From NCBI GenBank assembly GCA_036824265.1, contig DAITAL010000002.1:41244-105243 (forward strand): a stretch of DNA of 64,000 bases, given 5' to 3'. The notes below the pieces were generated by a model. It was not told the origin of the DNA and made no database searches. It was given only the letters and a program-made list of their open reading frames with translations. Each line of letters opens with the position of its first letter. The first letter of the stretch is position 1. Source of the DNA: JAAYZB01 sp937958685. Lineage in GTDB: Bacteria > Bacillota_I > Bacilli_A > Izemoplasmatales > Hujiaoplasmataceae. Positions 33,538-42,640 of this stretch are shown here, piece by piece. A program made the translations under genes and the position numbers.

Positions 33538-35484
33538 ATGAAAAAAACTTTCTATATCACGACACCGATCTATTATCCGAGCGGCCGGCTCCATATCGGC
33601 TCCGCTTACACGACTTGCTTGTGCGACACCTTGAGGCGTTACAAGGAAATGCGGGGTTATGACACCCGGTTTTTGACCGGAATGGACGAGCACGGTCTGA
33701 AGATCGTCGAAGCCGCGAGGAAAAACGGCAAGACTCCCAAGGACCATGTCGACCACATCGCCCAGCTGACCAAGGACCTGTGGCGACTGCTTTCCATCGG
33801 CAACGACGACTTCATCCGCACGACACAACCGCGGCACGAAAGCGTCATCCAGGAGATTTTCGAGCAACTGCTCAGGCAGGACGACATCTACCTCGGCGAA
33901 TACTCCGGCAACTACTGCGTCCAGTGCGAGGCCTACTTCACACCGACGCAGCTGTCGGGCTCCGACCTATGTCCGGATTGCGGTCGTCCGACCGAAATCA
34001 TCAAGGAAGAGACCTACTTTTTCCGGCTGGGCAAATACCAGGACCGTCTGCTCAAGTTCATCGAGGCCAATCCCGATTTCATCGTTCCTGAAACGCGAAA
34101 GAACGAAGTCGTGCAATTCGTGAAATCGGGACTCAACGATCTCAGCGTCTCCCGGACCGCCTTCGACTGGGGCGTCAAGGTGAAAAGCGATCCCCGGCAT
34201 GTGATCTATGTCTGGATCGACGCTTTGAGCAATTACATCAGCGCCCTTGGCTATGGCTCCGCCGATGATGCCCTTTACCAAAAATATTGGCTCAAGGGCG
34301 ACGAAATCATCCATGTCATCGGCAAGGACATCCTCCGCTTCCACGCCGTCTACTGGCCGATCATCCTGATGGCGGCCGGCATTCCCGTGAACTTCCGGCT
34401 GTTCGTCCACGGCTGGTATCTGATGAAGGACGGGAAAATGTCGAAATCCAAAGGCAACGTGATCTATCCGGACCAACTGGTCGCCAACTACGGACTCGAC
34501 AGTTTCCGCTACTATATCGTCAAGGACCTGCCCTATGGCAACGACGGGCTGTTCACGCCGGAAGATTATGTCAGCCGCATCAACACCGAACTCGTGAACG
34601 ACTACGGCAACCTGCTCAGCCGGGCGATCACGATGGTGAACAAATATTTCGGAGGCACCGTCAAGGCCACCAAGCACAACCACGCACTTTTGGCGTATGA
34701 AGCCGAACTCGAACAAACGGCCGCCGAGGTCGTCGCCAGCTACATGGAGGCGATGGACGAGTTCAAGGTCGCCGCGGCGCTGGCGGCAGTCTCGAGCCTG
34801 ATCGGCAGGACGAACAAGCTGATCGACGAAACCCTGCCTTGGGAACTGGCAAAGCCAACCGGCGACAAGGATGCGCTCCAATCGGTGCTCTACCATCTTT
34901 TGGAAGCGATCAGGATCGCGACGATCCTCTATGTGCCCGTCCTGATCGAAACCCCGGCCAAGGTGTTCGCGATGCTCGGCGTCGGGAAAAACGCCTCCGA
35001 ACTTGCGGGCGCCGCCTTCGGCTTCCAGCGGGAATTCCGGGTCACGGACAAACCCATCCACATTTTTCCCAGGCTGGACGGCGAAACCGAAATCAAAAAC
35101 ATCAAAGCGATGATGAGCGGCGAATCCAAACCGGAAGCGCAAGCCAAACCGGCAAAACCGCTTGTGAACATCGATGTTTTCAACCAGATCGAAATCAAGG
35201 TCGGCCTCATCAAGGCGGCGGCGGTCCACAAGAACGCCAAGAAACTGCTGGTGCTCGGGATCGATACCGGCGAGCGTCTCAGGCAAGTCGTCTCGGGGAT
35301 CGCGGAATTCTACCGTCCCGAAGTCCTGGTGGGCAAGAAAGTCCTCGTGATCACCAACCTCGAGCCTGTCAAACTCCGTGGCGAGATCAGCGAAGGCATG
35401 ATCCTTTGCGGCGAGAGCCCGGAAGGAATACTGACGGTGATCGAAGCCGATCCAGCAATGAATGCGGGGGACGAAGTCAGATAA
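33538..35484 (+). CDS. metG: Methionyl-tRNA synthetase
   Basis: 648 residues from ATG 33538. Class I synthetase: HIGS in PSGRLHIGSAYTT, KMSKS in DGKMSKSKGNV, and a four-cysteine zinc knuckle (CVQC...CPDC, about residues 125-150). The C-terminal about 110 residues (FNQIEIKVGLIKAAAVHKNA...) form the tRNA-binding EMAP-II-like dimerisation domain. It occupies the same relative position as B. subtilis metS. Confidence 0.97.
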   Translation: MKKTFYITTPIYYPSGRLHIGSAYTTCLCDTLRRYKEMRGYDTRFLTGMDEHGLKIVEAARKNGKTPKDHVDHIAQLTKDLWRLLSIGNDDFIRTTQPRHESVIQEIFEQLLRQDDIYLGEYSGNYCVQCEAYFTPTQLSGSDLCPDCGRPTEIIKEETYFFRLGKYQDRLLKFIEANPDFIVPETRKNEVVQFVKSGLNDLSVSRTAFDWGVKVKSDPRHVIYVWIDALSNYISALGYGSADDALYQKYWLKGDEIIHVIGKDILRFHAVYWPIILMAAGIPVNFRLFVHGWYLMKDGKMSKSKGNVIYPDQLVANYGLDSFRYYIVKDLPYGNDGLFTPEDYVSRINTELVNDYGNLLSRAITMVNKYFGGTVKATKHNHALLAYEAELEQTAAEVVASYMEAMDEFKVAAALAAVSSLIGRTNKLIDETLPWELAKPTGDKDALQSVLYHLLEAIRIATILYVPVLIETPAKVFAMLGVGKNASELAGAAFGFQREFRVTDKPIHIFPRLDGETEIKNIKAMMSGESKPEAQAKPAKPLVNIDVFNQIEIKVGLIKAAAVHKNAKKLLVLGIDTGERLRQVVSGIAEFYRPEVLVGKKVLVITNLEPVKLRGEISEGMILCGESPEGILTVIEADPAMNAGDEVR

Positions 35485-35485
35485 C

Positions 35486-36373
35486 ATGAAAACCGCTGCT
35501 TCCAAGCGCTTCAACATCAGAAAAGAACTCAAGACCACGGTGTTCGTCGTAACGGGAACCGTTATTTCCGCACTCGGGATCCTGTTCTTCGTCAACCCCG
35601 CCAAACTCTACACCGGCGGCGTCACCGGATTATCCCAGTTGATCATCAACATCATCAATCTGCTCACAGGCGGCAACATCCTCATCAATCTCGGCCTCTT
35701 GTCCTTCATCCTCCAGATTCCTTTGCTCGTGTTCGGATATCTGCGCCTCAACAAGCGCTTCGTCTACTACACGATCCTATCCACCGTGATCTTCACCGCC
35801 ATTTTGCTGTTTCGCGTCGAGACTCCGGTCATGGGGGACGATATCCTCTCGAACGCCCTTGTCGGCGGCATCCTCGGCGGACTCGGCAACGGCATCATCC
35901 ACATCGTCGGCGCCTCGGGCGGCGGCACCTCGATTTTGTTTCAGTACTGGTCGATCAAGACCGGCCGCTCCGTCGGCCAATTCCAACTCGTCCTCCACGG
36001 CGCCATCATCTTGGCGGCGGGGCTGATCTTCGGACTCAACATCGCCATCTACACGATCGTCTCGCAACTCATCTCCTCGATCGTGCTGGACAAGATCTTC
36101 ACCGGCTACAACTTCATGAAACTCGAGATCATCACCGCAAACGGTCGCGAGATGGCCGATGCGCTGAAATCGCGTCTTCCCCACGGGGTGACGATGATGG
36201 ACGCCGTCGGCGCCTACACCTACCAGGCCAAAACCGTGCTCTATGCGGTGATTTCCGTCCACGAGATGCAGCGTTATCTCGCAATCATCCGCGAAATCGA
36301 TCCGGCGGCTTTCGTCGTGATGACGGGGGTAGCCAAAGTCCAGGGGAAGTTCACCAAGAAGATCATTGATTGA
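35486..36373 (+). CDS. YitT family membrane protein
   Basis: 295 residues from ATG 35486, two bases after metG. Five or so hydrophobic spans in the first 200 residues, with the conserved FVNPAKLYTGGVTGLSQ and GASGGGTSIL motifs, then a cytosolic DUF2179-type domain (KLEIITANGREMADAL...). Transport function of the family is not established. Ribosome site is weak (GGGGGACG), suggesting coupling to metG. Confidence 0.88.
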   Translation: MKTAASKRFNIRKELKTTVFVVTGTVISALGILFFVNPAKLYTGGVTGLSQLIINIINLLTGGNILINLGLLSFILQIPLLVFGYLRLNKRFVYYTILSTVIFTAILLFRVETPVMGDDILSNALVGGILGGLGNGIIHIVGASGGGTSILFQYWSIKTGRSVGQFQLVLHGAIILAAGLIFGLNIAIYTIVSQLISSIVLDKIFTGYNFMKLEIITANGREMADALKSRLPHGVTMMDAVGAYTYQAKTVLYAVISVHEMQRYLAIIREIDPAAFVVMTGVAKVQGKFTKKIID

Positions 36374-36386
36374 CAAAAGATATTTA

Positions 36387-36415
36387 TTGACTAAAATATA
36401 CTGAAGTGATATTAT
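36387..36415 (+). promoter_or_regulatory. Promoter of rplM-rpsI
   Basis: TTGACT (36387-36392), a 17-base spacer and TATTAT (36410-36415). A TTGACA at 36370 with TATACT at 36397 is a poorer alternative (21-base spacer). Confidence 0.65.
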
Positions 36416-36419
36416 ATAG

Positions 36420-36475
36420 CAGGTACATTTTTGTTTGGAATCCCACAGCTCTTTAATTCCAAATTAAGGAGGAAA
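36420..36475 (+). promoter_or_regulatory. Candidate L13 leader RNA
   Basis: The short rplM leader holds an 8-bp hairpin, TTTGGAAT (36434-36441) with ATTCCAAA (36456-36463), ending just before the ribosome site AAGGAGGA. Position and size fit the autoregulatory L13 leader known upstream of rplM in Firmicutes, but I could not compare it with the family model. Confidence 0.45.
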
Positions 36476-36480
36476 CCAAA

Positions 36481-36915
36481 ATGAAAACCTACATGGCAAA
36501 CGCTCAAACCGTTGAACGCAAATGGTTTGTGGTCGATGCCGCCGGCAAAAAACTCGGACGTCTTGCGACCGAAGTCGCCACGGTGTTGCGCGGCAAGCAT
36601 AAACCCACTTTCACACCTCATGTGGACTGTGGCGACTATGTGATCGTCATCAACGCCAGCGAAATCGAACTCACCGGAACCAAATGGGACGACAAGTTTT
36701 ACCGCACCCATTCCAATTATCCGAGCGGGTTGAAAACCAAGACAGCCAAGGTCATGATGGAGGAAAAACCGACCAGAATGGTCGAACTCGCGATCAAGGG
36801 AATGTTACCAAAGGGAAAACTTGGAAACCAGATGTACAAAAAACTGTTTGTCTACGCGAAAGCGGAACACAAACACCAGGCACAACAGCCCGTTGTGATG
36901 GAACTCAAAGGGTAG
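36481..36915 (+). CDS. rplM: 50S ribosomal protein L13
   Basis: 144 residues. ERKWFVVDAAGKKLGRLAT opening, DYVIVINASEIELTG and the GMLPKGKLGNQM motif are conserved. An early 50S assembly protein. Cotranscribed with rpsI. Confidence 0.97.
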   Translation: MKTYMANAQTVERKWFVVDAAGKKLGRLATEVATVLRGKHKPTFTPHVDCGDYVIVINASEIELTGTKWDDKFYRTHSNYPSGLKTKTAKVMMEEKPTRMVELAIKGMLPKGKLGNQMYKKLFVYAKAEHKHQAQQPVVMELKG

Positions 36916-36927
36916 GAGGATAAAAAC

Positions 36928-37323
36928 GTGGCGAAATCAGTAATGTATCGCGGCACGGGCAGACGGAAATCGGCAGTAGCCAGAGTCATCATGAAGCCTG
37001 GCAAAGGCGCGATTGTAGTCAACGGCAGGCAACTTGTCGAATATATCCCCTCGGCCCTGGCCCGTCTCGACGTGCAGCAACCCCTGGTTCTGACCGCCAA
37101 TGAAAGCACGTTCGACATCGCTGTCAACGTGAATGGCGGCGGCCTCATCGGCCAGGCCGGAGCGATCCGTCTCGGCATCACCCGCGCCCTACTCCAAGTC
37201 AATCCCGAATATCGCAAGATCCTCAAACCGGCAGGCATGATTACCCGCGATCCTCGCGTCAAAGAACGTAAGAAATACGGTCTTAAAGCCGCTAGAAGAG
37301 CTCCGCAATTCAGCAAGCGTTAA
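36928..37323 (+). CDS. rpsI: 30S ribosomal protein S9
   Basis: 131 residues from GTG 36928. YRGTGRRKSAVARVIM opening and the C-terminal tail RAPQFSKR, which touches P-site tRNA, are conserved. Ribosome site TAGGAGGAT. Confidence 0.97.
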   Translation: MAKSVMYRGTGRRKSAVARVIMKPGKGAIVVNGRQLVEYIPSALARLDVQQPLVLTANESTFDIAVNVNGGGLIGQAGAIRLGITRALLQVNPEYRKILKPAGMITRDPRVKERKKYGLKAARRAPQFSKR

Positions 37324-37337
37324 TCTTGAGATGCCAA

Positions 37338-37376
37338 AGAAAGCACAGGACCCCACACCCTGTGCTTTTGCTTTTC
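37338..37376 (+). terminator. Terminator of rplM-rpsI
   Basis: AAAGCACAGG (37340-37349) pairs with CCTGTGCTTT (37359-37368), followed by TGCTTTT. Confidence 0.85.
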
Positions 37377-37387
37377 GCAAGGAAAAA

Positions 37388-37416
37388 TTGAAATTCCAGG
37401 GCCAATGAGGTAGAAT
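37388..37416 (+). promoter_or_regulatory. Promoter of the ABC exporter operon
   Basis: TTGAAA (37388-37393), a 17-base spacer and TAGAAT (37411-37416). Confidence 0.6.
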
Positions 37417-37441
37417 AGAACTGCTTCCTAGAGGTGAACAC

Positions 37442-39226
37442 ATGATTTTTGGCAGACACGTCAACCGTTTCTATCGCAAATACGGCGTCTTCTTCCTGCT
37501 GGGCATCGCCGCCCTGATCGCCGTCGACTTCGCACAACTCGAGATCCCGAATCTGATCGGCTTCATCATCGAGGGGCTGGAGTACGGCAATTTGACGCAG
37601 ACGGCGCTTCTGGATTATGTCCGGAGTCTCTTCATCATCGCCATGATCATCGTCGGCGGACGGTTCTTGTGGCGCATTTTCATTTTCGGCACCTCGCGGC
37701 GGATCGATTTCGAACTAAGGAACATGATGTTCACGCACGCCGAAAAACTCTCCCAGAGTTACTATCAGGAAAAGAAATCAGGCGGGTTGATGGCGCTTTT
37801 CACCAACGACCTCAACGCGATCCGGATGGCATTCGGACCCGGGATCATGATGACATTCGACATTCTTGCCCTCGGCGCCCTTGCCCTTTACCGGATGTAC
37901 GTTCTTGATCCGACGATCACCTACATCGCGCTGATTCCGCTCGCGATGATCGCCATCCTGGCGACGTTCGTCTCCCGGATCACCGGGCGGAAATTCAAAG
38001 CGAAGCAGAAAGCCTTCGAAAACCTGAGCGATTTCACCCAGGAAAACTTCTATGGCATCAGCGTCATCAAGGCGTTCGTCAACGAGCTCCGGGAAATCCG
38101 CGCCTTCGCCAAAATCAACCGGGACAACCTGGAAAAGAACATGGAATTCATCAAGGCGTCGACGCTGTTAAGCGTCGGGATCGAGACGTTCATCAACATC
38201 ATCAAGATCCTGATGGTCGGCGTCGGCGGCTACCTCGTCTATCGGAGTGTCGGTCTCTCACTCGGCGATCCCGGGAAGTTCACCATCGGCGATCTGACCC
38301 GCTACATCGCCTATTTCGCCTCGCTTGTCTGGCCGATGATGGCCGTCGGAAGGCTCATCAACATGCGCTCGCAAGCCAAGGCAAGCCTCTCGAGGATCAA
38401 CCAGTTCCTGGACGAGCCGATCGAGATCAGGGATGATCCCGAACCGATCGAGATTGCCGATATCGAGGGGCGGATCACCTTCAACCACCTGACCTTCGCC
38501 TATCCCAAGGCCAAGGATGCGGTGCTCAGGGACATCGTCCTCGAAATCAAGCCCGGCGAGACGGTCGGCATCATCGGGCCGACCGGCTGCGGCAAGACGA
38601 CGCTTGTCGATCTTCTGGTCCGGCTTTACAATGTCAAGACCAACGAGATCCTGATCGACAATCACGACATCATGAAACTGCCGATCCGCAAGTTGCGCGA
38701 GGCGATCGGCTATGTGCCGCAGGACAACTTCATCTTTTCCGACATCATCGAGCGCAACATCTCCTTCTCCCAGGATGAGATTGACAAGGACGCGATCGAA
38801 CAGATGGCCAAATACAGCGACGTCCACGACAACATCATCGATTTTCCCGACCGCTATCTGACAATGGTCGGCGAGCGGGGCGTGACGCTTTCCGGTGGTC
38901 AGAAACAACGCATCTCGATCGCCAGGGCGCTGCTCAAAAAACCCAGGATCCTGATTCTGGACGATTCCTTCTCCGCCGTCGACACCAAGACCGAAGAAGC
39001 GATCCTCCACAACCTCAATCTGCTCAATCTGCGCCAGACGATGATCATCATCACCCACCGGATCTCGACGGTCAAGCGCCTTGACCGCATCGTGCTGATG
39101 GATGACGGCCGCATCGCGGCGATCGGCACCCACGAGGAACTACTGGGAGCCTCGAAGATGTATGCGGACATGGTCAGACGCCAGGAACTCGAACTCGAGA
39201 TCGAAGGCGGTGAGGACCTTGGCTAA
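37442..39226 (+). CDS. Heterodimeric ABC exporter, subunit with degenerate Walker B
   Basis: 594 residues. Six-span type IV exporter domain followed by an ATPase domain. Walker A GPTGCGKTT and the LSGGQKQR signature are canonical, but the catalytic Glu after Walker B is Asp (ILILDDS, D508). This is the pattern of the degenerate partner in BmrC/BmrD- or TM287/288-like heterodimers that export drugs, lipids or peptides. It ends seven bases into the partner gene. Confidence 0.9.
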   Translation: MIFGRHVNRFYRKYGVFFLLGIAALIAVDFAQLEIPNLIGFIIEGLEYGNLTQTALLDYVRSLFIIAMIIVGGRFLWRIFIFGTSRRIDFELRNMMFTHAEKLSQSYYQEKKSGGLMALFTNDLNAIRMAFGPGIMMTFDILALGALALYRMYVLDPTITYIALIPLAMIAILATFVSRITGRKFKAKQKAFENLSDFTQENFYGISVIKAFVNELREIRAFAKINRDNLEKNMEFIKASTLLSVGIETFINIIKILMVGVGGYLVYRSVGLSLGDPGKFTIGDLTRYIAYFASLVWPMMAVGRLINMRSQAKASLSRINQFLDEPIEIRDDPEPIEIADIEGRITFNHLTFAYPKAKDAVLRDIVLEIKPGETVGIIGPTGCGKTTLVDLLVRLYNVKTNEILIDNHDIMKLPIRKLREAIGYVPQDNFIFSDIIERNISFSQDEIDKDAIEQMAKYSDVHDNIIDFPDRYLTMVGERGVTLSGGQKQRISIARALLKKPRILILDDSFSAVDTKTEEAILHNLNLLNLRQTMIIITHRISTVKRLDRIVLMDDGRIAAIGTHEELLGASKMYADMVRRQELELEIEGGEDLG

Positions 39227-41006
39227 GAGTTTTGCGGACATCGACCTCGTCCAAAACCGCAAGATGACCGACGGTCTCATCATCAAGAGGCTGTTGCGGT
39301 ATGTCAAGCCGTTCATCGCCGAACTCATCGTTTCGTTTCTGCTCGTGCTGCTCGTCGTCGCCGTCGACCTCGTCGGACCGCTGCTCATCTCCGAGGCGAT
39401 CGACACCCTGGCGGCGCCGGAAATCGTCTTCGGCCGCGTGGTCGCGATCGTTGCCGGCTATTTCGCCGTTCTCGCCGTCGGCGCCCTGATCGCCTATAAA
39501 CAGACGATGGTCCTCCAATCCGCGGGGCAGAAAATCATCTATGACATCCGGGCGGATGTGTTTTCCCATATCGAATCGCTCGCCGTGGACACATTCAACC
39601 ATATTCCGATCGGCAAACTCGTCACCCGGGTCTCATCCGACATCGATACCTTGAACACCCTTTACACCGATGTGTTGGTGAATTTCTTCAAATACACGAT
39701 CACGATCGTCGGCGTGTTCGCGATCATGTTCATCAAGGACTGGCGGCTGACGCTCGCCGTTTCGGCGGTCGTGCCCTTCGTCTTCATCGCCGCGTTCGTG
39801 TTCAGAAAGTTCGCGCGCAAGGCTTACCGGAAAGTGAGGGCGAACGTCTCGATCATCAACGCCTTCTTGTCCGAGCATCTGTCGGGAATGAAACTGATCC
39901 AGATCTTCAACCGGGAAGACCGGAAATTCCAGGAATTCCGCCGGAAAAATCTCGATCTCAACCAAAGTTATCTCCAGCAGACATTCGCCTTCAGCCTGTA
40001 TCGGCCGTTGATGTATTTGTTGTACGTCGTTGCCCTGATCATCGTTTTGTGGACGGGATCCTTGCGCGTGCTGGGCGGCTTCCTTTCCTTCGGCATGCTG
40101 TTCGCCTTCACGCAATACATCAACAAGTTCTTCAATCCGATCCAGGAACTCGCCGAGCAGTTCGACACGTTGCAGTCCGCGTTCACCTCGGGCGAGCGGA
40201 TCTTCGAGATCCTCGACACCAAGCCGCTGATCACCGACAGCGAAGACGCCATCGAACTCACCGAACTCAAGGGCAAGATCGAGTTCCGGAACGTCTGGTT
40301 CGCCTATCAGGCGGACGACTGGATCCTGAAGGATGTCTCGTTTGTCATCAATCCCAAGGAAACACTCGCCCTGGTCGGAGCGACCGGCTCCGGCAAGACG
40401 ACGATCATCAGCCTCATCGTCCGCAATTACGACATCCAACGCGGCCAGATCCTGATCGACGACATCGACATCAAAGCTATCAAGATCGCTTCGCTCAGAC
40501 GCCAGATCGGTCAGATGCTCCAGGATGTGTTCCTGTTCTCGGGCACGATCGAATCGAACATCCGGCTGCGCGACGAGCGCATCACGGACCTCGAGATCCT
40601 TGAAGCGTGCAAGTATGTCAATGCCGACAAGTTCATCAACCGGCTGCCCCTGAAGTACGACGAGGCAGTCCGGGAGCGCGGCAACAACTTTTCCGCCGGC
40701 GAGCGCCAGCTTCTGTCCTTCGCCCGCGCGCTGTCGCACAAACCCGCGGTGATGATCCTCGACGAGGCGACGGCCAACATCGACACCGAAACCGAGATCC
40801 TGATCCAGGAATCGCTCAAGAAACTGATGAATATCGGCACGATGATCATCGTCGCCCACAGGCTCTCGACGATCCAGCACGCCGACAAGATCATCGTCAT
40901 GCAGAAGGGGAAGATCATCGAAGCCGGCAACCACCAGCAGTTGCTGAGACGGCGGGGGCACTATTACAACCTATACAAACTCCAGTACGAAGCCGACAAC
41001 CATTGA
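39219..41006 (+). CDS. Heterodimeric ABC exporter, subunit with canonical Walker B
   Basis: 595 residues from TTG 39219 (GGTGAGG just upstream; GTG 39210 is an alternative). Six-span domain plus ATPase. Walker A GATGSGKTT and Walker B MILDEA (E516) are canonical, but the signature is FSAGERQ (491-497) instead of LSGGQ. Together with its partner's degenerate Walker B this gives exactly one competent and one degenerate ATP site. Cotranscribed and overlapping with the partner. Substrate unknown. Confidence 0.9.
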   Translation: MAKSFADIDLVQNRKMTDGLIIKRLLRYVKPFIAELIVSFLLVLLVVAVDLVGPLLISEAIDTLAAPEIVFGRVVAIVAGYFAVLAVGALIAYKQTMVLQSAGQKIIYDIRADVFSHIESLAVDTFNHIPIGKLVTRVSSDIDTLNTLYTDVLVNFFKYTITIVGVFAIMFIKDWRLTLAVSAVVPFVFIAAFVFRKFARKAYRKVRANVSIINAFLSEHLSGMKLIQIFNREDRKFQEFRRKNLDLNQSYLQQTFAFSLYRPLMYLLYVVALIIVLWTGSLRVLGGFLSFGMLFAFTQYINKFFNPIQELAEQFDTLQSAFTSGERIFEILDTKPLITDSEDAIELTELKGKIEFRNVWFAYQADDWILKDVSFVINPKETLALVGATGSGKTTIISLIVRNYDIQRGQILIDDIDIKAIKIASLRRQIGQMLQDVFLFSGTIESNIRLRDERITDLEILEACKYVNADKFINRLPLKYDEAVRERGNNFSAGERQLLSFARALSHKPAVMILDEATANIDTETEILIQESLKKLMNIGTMIIVAHRLSTIQHADKIIVMQKGKIIEAGNHQQLLRRRGHYYNLYKLQYEADNH

Positions 41007-41069
41007 TCACCACACCAAAAGTGCGCTTCCGAACCGATAGGCCATGTGGAAAACCGAGCGATAATGTGA

Positions 41070-41097
41070 TACAATAGGCTTATCAATCCACCGGAGG
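41070..41097 (+). promoter_or_regulatory. -10 box and ribosome site of the cardiolipin synthase gene
   Basis: Extended -10 TGATACAAT (TACAAT at 41070-41075); TGGAAA near 41047 may be the -35. CGGAGG at 41092-41097. Confidence 0.5.
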
Positions 41098-41102
41098 CTG
41101 TC

Positions 41103-42623
41103 ATGAAACGGTATTTTCTCCTTGTCGCCCTCGTGATCGTCTTCCTGTTCGCCTACACGTTCACCCTGGCGCAATATATCAGTCTGTCGTTTCTTCTGGA
41201 TTTGCTGCCGCACAACATCGCCGTCTATTTCCTGATCGGGTTTTTGTGGCTGCTCGCGCTTGTGATTGTGATCGTCATCGTCCTCAAACAGACCTACGCC
41301 TATAAAAAAAGCCATTGGCTGATCATCCTCCTGCTCAATCCGATCCTCGGCGTCCTGCTTTATTTCATCTTTGCCCGGGAATTCATCACCAGAAGGTTTC
41401 CCAAGACCAGGCCCTTGATCGCCGCCAAAGCCTTCCTTGGCCTTGAAGAGCAGACCACGGTCGACTATGGGAAGCGCGATTATGGAAACATCTTCCGCTT
41501 CATCCGTGAAACCACCGGCAGAGCGGTCTACCAGGACGACACCATGATCGAGATTCTCAATAACGGCGACGTTTTCTTTCCCAGATTGATCGCCGAGCTC
41601 GAGCAGGCGAAAAAATACATCTTCATGGAATTCTACATCATCAAGACGGACATTATCGGCAGCCGCGTCCTCGACATCCTCAAAGCCAAGGCCGAGGCGG
41701 GAGTCGACGTCTATCTGATCTACGACCATCTCGGCAGCAACCGCTACCTGAACAACAAATACATGCGCACGCTGGCGGCAGCCGGCGTCAGGATCGGCGT
41801 CTTCGATCCGCAGACGATCTCGGTCTTCAACAGCAATCTCAATTTTCGCAATCATCGCAAAGCGACCGTCATCGACGGCGTTGTCGGCTTCATCGGCGGC
41901 ATGAACCTGGCAGACGAATACAACCATGGGTCCTCGCGGTTCGGCTTCTGGCGCGACACCCACATCCTGGCCCGCGGGAATGGCGTCACCAGCATCCAGA
42001 ACGTGTTCGTCAAGGACTGGTACTATATCACCGCGGAAGTCCTCGATTATCCGATGGACAAGACCGTCGTCGGCTTCAAGGGACTCGCGGCTTTCATCGA
42101 ATCCGGTCCCGACTACGAGAACGGCCTGATTCGGGACGTCTATCTCAAGATGTTCCACGATGCGAAGAAATCGATCAAGATCGTCACGCCCTACCTGATC
42201 ATCGAGCCGGAAATGCTGGCGGCGATCAAAATCGCCGTGAAGAGCAATCTTGCGGTCGAACTCCTCGTTCCCGGCAAAAGCGACTACGCGTTGGTCGGCC
42301 ACGCCACCCGCTCCTATTATGAGCAACTGCTCCGTTTAGGCGTCAGGATCTACGAATACAAAGACCATTTCGTCCATTCGAAGATCTTCATCGTCGATGA
42401 TCTGGTCGCCTCCGTCGGCTCCGTCAACTTCGATCCGCGGAGTTTCCACCTGAGTTTCGAAGTCACCACGATCTTCTACAACCACGCGGTCAAGGACCTG
42501 GTCCAGAGTTTCCACAACGATTTGCTGGTCTGCCGGGAGATCGTTCTGGAAGACTGGATGAGACGCGGACCTATCAAACGCTTCATCCAGGGGCTTCTCA
42601 ATTTGTTCAGTCCCCTATTCTAG
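41103..42623 (+). CDS. cls: Cardiolipin synthase (PLD family)
   Basis: 506 residues. Two N-terminal membrane spans (about 1-30 and 35-60), a third hydrophobic stretch, then two phospholipase D HKD motifs: NHRKATVIDGVVGFIGGMN near residue 255 and VHSKIFIVDDLVASVGSVN near 425. Condenses two phosphatidylglycerol molecules to cardiolipin at the inner membrane. Monocistronic or cotranscribed with rmuC 17 bases downstream. Confidence 0.93.
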   Translation: MKRYFLLVALVIVFLFAYTFTLAQYISLSFLLDLLPHNIAVYFLIGFLWLLALVIVIVIVLKQTYAYKKSHWLIILLLNPILGVLLYFIFAREFITRRFPKTRPLIAAKAFLGLEEQTTVDYGKRDYGNIFRFIRETTGRAVYQDDTMIEILNNGDVFFPRLIAELEQAKKYIFMEFYIIKTDIIGSRVLDILKAKAEAGVDVYLIYDHLGSNRYLNNKYMRTLAAAGVRIGVFDPQTISVFNSNLNFRNHRKATVIDGVVGFIGGMNLADEYNHGSSRFGFWRDTHILARGNGVTSIQNVFVKDWYYITAEVLDYPMDKTVVGFKGLAAFIESGPDYENGLIRDVYLKMFHDAKKSIKIVTPYLIIEPEMLAAIKIAVKSNLAVELLVPGKSDYALVGHATRSYYEQLLRLGVRIYEYKDHFVHSKIFIVDDLVASVGSVNFDPRSFHLSFEVTTIFYNHAVKDLVQSFHNDLLVCREIVLEDWMRRGPIKRFIQGLLNLFSPLF

Positions 42624-42640
42624 AGTCATGAGGTGAGTAT

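Noticed and set aside
33967..35604. Antisense open frame of 545 codons across metG
   Set aside because: Mirror of an unambiguous methionyl-tRNA synthetase; low-complexity, Asp/Phe/His-rich translation with no recognisable domain.
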